Source of the DNA: Cricetomys ansorgei
Lineage: Eukaryota > Chordata > Mammalia > Rodentia > Nesomyidae
Length of the DNA stretch: 64,000 nucleotides
Assembly: GCA_026225945.1 (NCBI GenBank)
Contig: JAMJFZ010001089.1
Coordinates: 998,501-1,062,500 of the forward strand
Reading direction: 5' to 3'
The stretch's first letter is position 1; every line of letters begins with the position of its first letter. Made by a program: the position numbers and the translations under genes. The notes under the pieces are model-generated. The model did not search any database. It saw only the letters and a list, made by a program, of their open reading frames with translations, and was not told where the DNA came from. Below, piece by piece: positions 59,949 through 64,000 of this stretch.

Positions 59949-62380
59949 CTTAAAAAAAAAAAGATTTAATTGACTTAATTAACTAGTAGTTTTTTGACTA
60001 GAAATTAAAATGCTATTAAATGATGAGGCTGGAGAGAGGACTCAGCAGTTAAGAGCACTTGCTCTTGCAGAGGACCTGGGTTCTCAGTTCCGAGCATCCA
60101 CGTGGTGGTTCACAACCATCCATAATTCTAGCTCCAGTGGATACAGTGCCCTCTTCTTACCTTCATGAGCACCAGACACTCATATGGTACACATACACCC
60201 ATGCAGGCAGAATACTCATGGATGTAAAAAAAAAAAACTCTCTAGAAATAATATTAATAACCTTTATCAAACACAGGTTAATGTTTTAGTTTCCAATATA
60301 GCATTCATGTATGTAGCTACCCGTCAAAGAAATGTTAATTTTCAAGTATGCTTGAATTAGATAAAACTACATAAATGTTTTAAAGTATACATTAAAAAAC
60401 GGTTGGATAACTCTTTGTGCAAGCAAAATTAAGCCCATGGTGATGCCTTAAAATGGCTAACTATTGTTACAAGTATGCACTCAAAGTGGCTAAGTATCAG
60501 CTGGGTGGTGGCGGCACACGCCTTTGATCCCAACACTCAGGTGGCAGAGGCAGGCAGATCTCTGTAAGTTCAAGGCCAGCCTGGTCTACAGAGTGAGTTC
60601 CACAGCCAGAGTTACAACAGAGAAACCCTGTCTCAAAAACAACAAAACAACAACAATAACAACAACAACAAAAAAAGTGTGACTTGGCAAATTTCTTAAC
60701 TCTCGTTATATCCCAATGTCCCCCTCTGTAAAAGAGGGATGGTGGCAGCAATCTGTCCTGTGAGACTTATGTGTATGGAATTAAGTAGTTCCCGGCATAG
60801 AGAATTTTATTTTCCTGTCACATTTCTTTTCATGCAAAAGGAAACCCGACTCATTCTAAGCCTCAGGGTTCCGTACACACACACACACACTGGCTGCTCT
60901 GTGGTATCCACAGCCACTTGACATTTTAGAGTAAATTTTTGTCATTTCCTACTATTTGCCTAGGATATATATTTTTCTGGTTGTGTTTGATCCTTGTATC
61001 GCAAGTATATTTAAATTTATTTCAGTGGGATATTAAAAATATGTATCCTGCTGGGTTTGGTGGCACACACCTTTAATCCCAACACGTGGGAGGAAGACTT
61101 CTGAGTTCCAGAGCAGCCAGGGATACACACTAAGTTCCTTATCTCAAAAAATATCCAGTATATAGATACTTTTCTTACCTGCTATCTGTGGTGGTTCCTT
61201 TACTTACAGAATTCCACAGCTGAAATACCCCTTGGTTGCTGTTCTGCTAATACAAAAAGCATGCACAGTATGTAAAAGCTTTGAGAATTTCAATAGCAGT
61301 AACTGAGGAGTGTGAGGAAGAAATCGCACCTGTGTTCTATTGTGAACATGCTCTGATACGGTCAGCTGCACCATCAGGTGTTCTGCCGGGGTTTCCAGAT
61401 GGTTCTACAAGGCAGCAGGAGACTTGAATACAACACAGCCCTGTTTGCTATTCGTGTTCTAAGTTAAGTCCACTGTACTCCCAACTTTGTCGTTTTCAGC
61501 ACTGTTAATTTAATGAGACTTAGATACGACTAATATTGTTTTTACAGTTAAATATTTCACATGTTGATATAAAGGTACGTGAAAAGATTGTTTTTTCACC
61601 ACAAATGAAGATATTGACCATTTCAAATGCTTCAAGACATTTTAAGGGCACATATTCCTTTCCTTTTGACAATGGCTAAAAAACTATATTTACTACTGCC
61701 AAGTCCAGTTTACAACATTGTTATATTGAAAACAGTTAATGCAAAAATCTTACTTTTCTTCCTTTTGTGATCCTGGGGATTGAAACAAGGGCCTTACACA
61801 TGCTAAGCAGAGAATCTCCCACTAAGCTAGCTAAATGTCCAGCCACACTTCCATTTCTTATTTTGAGACAGGATCTCACTAAGTTGTTCAAGCAGATCCT
61901 GAACTAACTCTACCACAGACATCCCTCTGCCTCAGCCTCCCAAGTGCTTGAGATTACAGGACTGTATTACCCAGACCCATCCAAAATAGTAATTTAATGG
62001 CCAGTTTATAATCCTATAAAATGGCAAAGGTTTTGACTTGTTTAAAGAACTCTTTGGAAATAAAATGTCAAGTTTAGCCTTGAGAAATAAAAAATTTTAA
62101 AGAGCATGCAAATACTTTTCAAGTAGTATGTTTTATGAATTACTTTAAGCCAAGCATCCTTACCTTGTTGGTTTTGCCTGAAAGAATGTATATAGAAAAA
62201 AATGTCAATTAATAGTTAAATAAAATAGGTTAAGATTTTAAATTCTTTATCTGTGCAACTCTTGTGGCATAATGTACACATCCAGGGCTTCTTACTACCT
62301 GCTGCACCATCCTTTCCCGGTGAGTGGCTTTTATTTTCAAAAACGAGCTCTTCTGAATCCAAGTTCCACTGAGAGAGATT
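58721..62380 (-). CDS. Fam217a: FAM217A family protein, 3' five coding exons (start exon missing)
   Basis: On the minus strand the exons 62380-62299, 62177-62164, 61404-61330, 61246-61179 and 59948-58721 join in frame to give about 488 residues ending CSPTDQK and TAG. The joined protein contains WNLDSEELVFENK, the EFKKSSVETGSN junction, GLCWPYADGDF, the acidic TDESDLSENEK plus LLSYFKKMDLNLKPETI block, and the conserved helix SRLLELERLQHMTIQKERP. These match FAM217A (human C6orf146) as I know it, about 508 residues, so only about 20 N-terminal residues are missing. The molecular function is unknown; expression is reported mainly in testis. In mammals it lies next to PRPF4B, which supports the call. 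All visible introns are GT-AG. Confidence 0.9.
60024..60245 (+). repeat. B2 SINE in a Fam217a intron
   Basis: GAGGCTGGAGAGAGGACTCAGC, TTGCTCTTGCAGAGGACCTGG and a terminal poly-A at 60,227. Confidence 0.92.
60499..60680 (+). repeat. B1 SINE in a Fam217a intron
   Basis: GCTGGGTGGTGGCGGCACACG to GAGAAACCCTGTCTCAAAAAC with an (AAC)n tail. Near consensus. Confidence 0.94.
61049..61152 (+). repeat. B1 SINE, internally deleted
   Basis: GCTGGGTTTGGTGGCACACACC then CTGAGTTCCAGAGCAGCCAGG. The central block is missing. It ends 27 bp before the Fam217a donor at 61,179. Confidence 0.85.
61179..61246 (-). CDS. Fam217a: Fam217a coding exon (68 nt)
   Basis: The acceptor is GTATTAG and the donor GCAG|GTAAGA. 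The exon encodes QNSNQGVFQLWNSVSKGTTT and DS, with two bases left that form Arg with the next exon (phase 2). GVFQLWN is a conserved FAM217A segment. Confidence 0.88.
61330..61404 (-). CDS. Fam217a: Fam217a coding exon (75 nt)
   Basis: The acceptor is CTTGTAG and the donor CACAG|GTGCGA. The exon is exactly 25 codons in phase 0: NHLETPAEHLMVQLTVSEHV and HNRTQ. It fits between its neighbours without a frame change. Confidence 0.87.
61758..61978 (-). repeat. B4-like SINE (ID plus B1)
   Basis: ATCCTGGGGATTGAAACAAGGG and AAGCAGAGAATCTCCCACTAAGC (ID-like), then TTTTGAGACAGGATCTCACTAAG (B1), all reversed. Confidence 0.75.
62164..62177 (-). CDS. Fam217a: Fam217a 14-nt microexon
   Basis: The sequence GCAAAACCAACAAG lies between the acceptor TTTCAG and the donor GTAAGG on the minus strand. 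The preceding exon ends in phase 1, so 1 + 14 = 15 nt gives GKTNK and restores phase 0 for NHLETP. Human FAM217A has a closely similar peptide at the same place, which supports a real microexon. Its size is far below the normal exon-definition limit. Confidence 0.8.
62299..62380 (-). CDS. Fam217a: Fam217a coding exon (82 nt)
   Basis: The acceptor is TGTTTTAG and the donor GCAG|GTAGTA. The exon encodes NLSQWNLDSEELVFENKSHS and PGKDGAA plus one base (phase 1). It is the most 5' Fam217a exon I can recognise. The preceding start-codon exon was not found up to 64,000. Confidence 0.85.
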
Positions 62381-63392
62381 CTAAAACAATATTTATTTTT
62401 AAGGATAAAGTTAGTATAGATGTGTAAAAGCTCACGTAGAGAGTTTCACACAGTCTCTGGGTAAAGTATGACAAAGGGCACCTTCTGCCCCCTCTACAGA
62501 GTCAACCAGCACATCTCCAAGGAGCGTGCAGCTTCCTCTTACCAAACCATCACCAGCTTGTTAGGCAGGAAAGGCTTTTTACAATATATGGTTTTGTTAA
62601 ATAGAGTGACACATGGCTTTTCAATGCTAATTTTTAAAATACAATGAAACATCCTATTCAGTGTGTCATTGGTACACCGTGGCACATTCATCAAGCATTG
62701 GGTACCTGAGTCCCAGATCTGACAGCCCACATCATCTCCCATCAAGCACAGAAAATCTCCAGTTCTTGTGTTATATTCAATGTGAAGCAGCTCACCATGA
62801 ATTCTCGATTTCAGGTGTTAGGAATCACAAAGAAAATATTTCAAAGGAATCAAAAAATAAAGTGAAAAGTACTAATATCTACTATTAGGCAGATGTTCTG
62901 AGAGAATACTGGGGTGAGTGTAGAAGGTGATTCCAATACTTTCTTCTGGATAGGAGAGAGTGATGAGGTGCTGTAGCTGAGAAACACTCTTGTCAGCGAA
63001 TCTCTAAAGCAAATGAAATGTTAGGTGTTATGAGGCAGTATCTCTACTGTGGAAGAAGAAATATGCTTCAATACAGTATGAAGATTTAATTTATCCACAG
63101 AGAGGCGTCTCCCGATAGGATGGATAGTTGGGTGTATAAAGGATGCTGCAGGCTATCCATCTTTAAGGATTTTGTAAAGAAAATTAACGATTTTCTGCTG
63201 TCTGGAGTAATAGAAATATGGTCTAGTCTCTTCATGAGAATCACAGGAAGGGGGAGGAGAGTAATTGAGGGTTGAGGACAGAACTCAGTATTGGCGCACT
63301 TGAGCATTGTGCTTAAGGTTTGCATTTGGTCTTAAGCACTGGGGAAAAAAAAAAACAAAACACCACAGATTCTGATTCAGCAAGATGAGGGG
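62381..63392. other. Fam217a upstream intron sequence, no exon recognised
   Basis: Scanning the minus strand for a start exon that ends in phase 0 before NLSQWN gave no convincing match. A weak splice-like open segment at 63,008-62,880 has no known homology. A small unnamed ORF at 63,086-63,325 is probably chance. Confidence 0.5.
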
Positions 63393-63575
63393 TGAAGAAA
63401 GGCGGCTCCAGGTGAAGAGCACTTCCTGAGGACCAGGTTTAATAGCTAGCTCTCAACCCACTGTCACTCCTGTCCTGGGGATCTGATGCCCTCTTCTGGC
63501 CAGCATAGACACTGCATTCACGTGCACAGACACACACAGGCAAAATACACATATCCATAAAAATAATGACTACAT
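63393..63575 (+). repeat. B2 SINE
   Basis: GAAGAAAGGCGGCTCCAGGTG and TGAGGACCAGGTTTAATAGC, CTGATGCCCTCTTCTGGCCAG, ending AAAATAATG. Diverged head. Confidence 0.8.
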
Positions 63576-64000
63576 TTTCCATTTAAAAAGATGAAGGCGA
63601 GAACCAGCCACTGGCATTTTGAAAAGAGCTCAGTGGATGCTCAAGTTTCTTTGGTCCTATGTATTCCTGGGACAGTGGTGTCTGAAATGTCACATGTGAG
63701 AAAGCATACTTGTATGTTAAAATGAGAAATAGATGTTGAGACAACTGAGCTGTTTACAGTACACTGAAATGAACACAGCCAAGGTGCCAAATGGTAGACT
63801 GCCAAGGGTTGGGGCTTGGCTATATGTTTTCTGGTATCTCAGCTGCCTTTACTGATGTTCGATAAAGATACCTGGGAGAAACTAAGGAGAGCGTTGCCTG
63901 ATTGATAACAAGATGCCATCTTTAATGAGATTGTTTCCATTTGTTAAAACTTTTTTTTTTTTTTTAAACTTGGTAGTCAAAATGCACTAAAGGGAAAGCT

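Noticed and set aside
62880..63008. Minus-strand segment after a TTTAG acceptor that stays open for about 42 codons (RFADKSVSQLQHL...)
   Set aside because: There is no good donor, no recognised homology to Fam217a, and an open stretch this long is expected by chance about one time in eight.

Overview
The window is nuclear DNA from a muroid rodent (mouse/rat/hamster/vole group). Rodent SINEs are dense (B1, B2/B3, B4 and ID types, tRNA- and 7SL-derived), with a URR1-like element, solo LTRs and older MIR copies. The one complete protein-coding gene matches mammalian PRP4 kinase. I cannot name the species.

Layout. (1) 1-22 kb: an intergenic, repeat-dominated region with no gene I can support. 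It holds at least three LTRs with visible promoter and poly(A) signals, two of them nested inside older repeats, plus many SINEs and several microsatellites. (2) 22.4-24.4 kb: two CpG-rich blocks about 1 kb apart. The downstream block carries Prpf4b exon 1; the upstream block looks like a separate or divergent promoter. (3) 23,952-50,108, plus strand: Prpf4b in 15 coding exons, all GT-AG. The exons sum to 3,024 nt, giving 1,007 residues and a TAA stop. The N-terminal half is Lys/His-rich and Arg/Ser-rich (nuclear speckle/spliceosome type). The C-terminal third is a DYRK/CLK-related kinase domain with K717, the HAD catalytic loop D815, DFG 834-836 and Y849. A 3' UTR of up to about 4.3 kb follows, with proximal and distal poly(A) signals. 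(4) 58,395-62,380, minus strand: the 3' part of Fam217a, convergent with Prpf4b. Five coding exons are visible, including a 14-nt microexon, encoding about 488 residues. The start-codon exon (about 20 residues by comparison with the family length) was not found and probably lies beyond 64,000.

The two genes share no evident pathway. Prpf4b is a ubiquitous pre-mRNA splicing kinase; Fam217a encodes a poorly characterised protein of the FAM217 family. They meet tail to tail across about 4 kb of repeat-containing spacer. I found no undescribed multi-gene system. The items most worth a second look are the Fam217a microexon, the upstream CpG island, a possible MIR-plus-flank local duplication at 19.5/21.4 kb, the nested LTR insertions, and an antisense small ORF in the Prpf4b 3' UTR. 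All coordinates of repeats are approximate and were read by eye.
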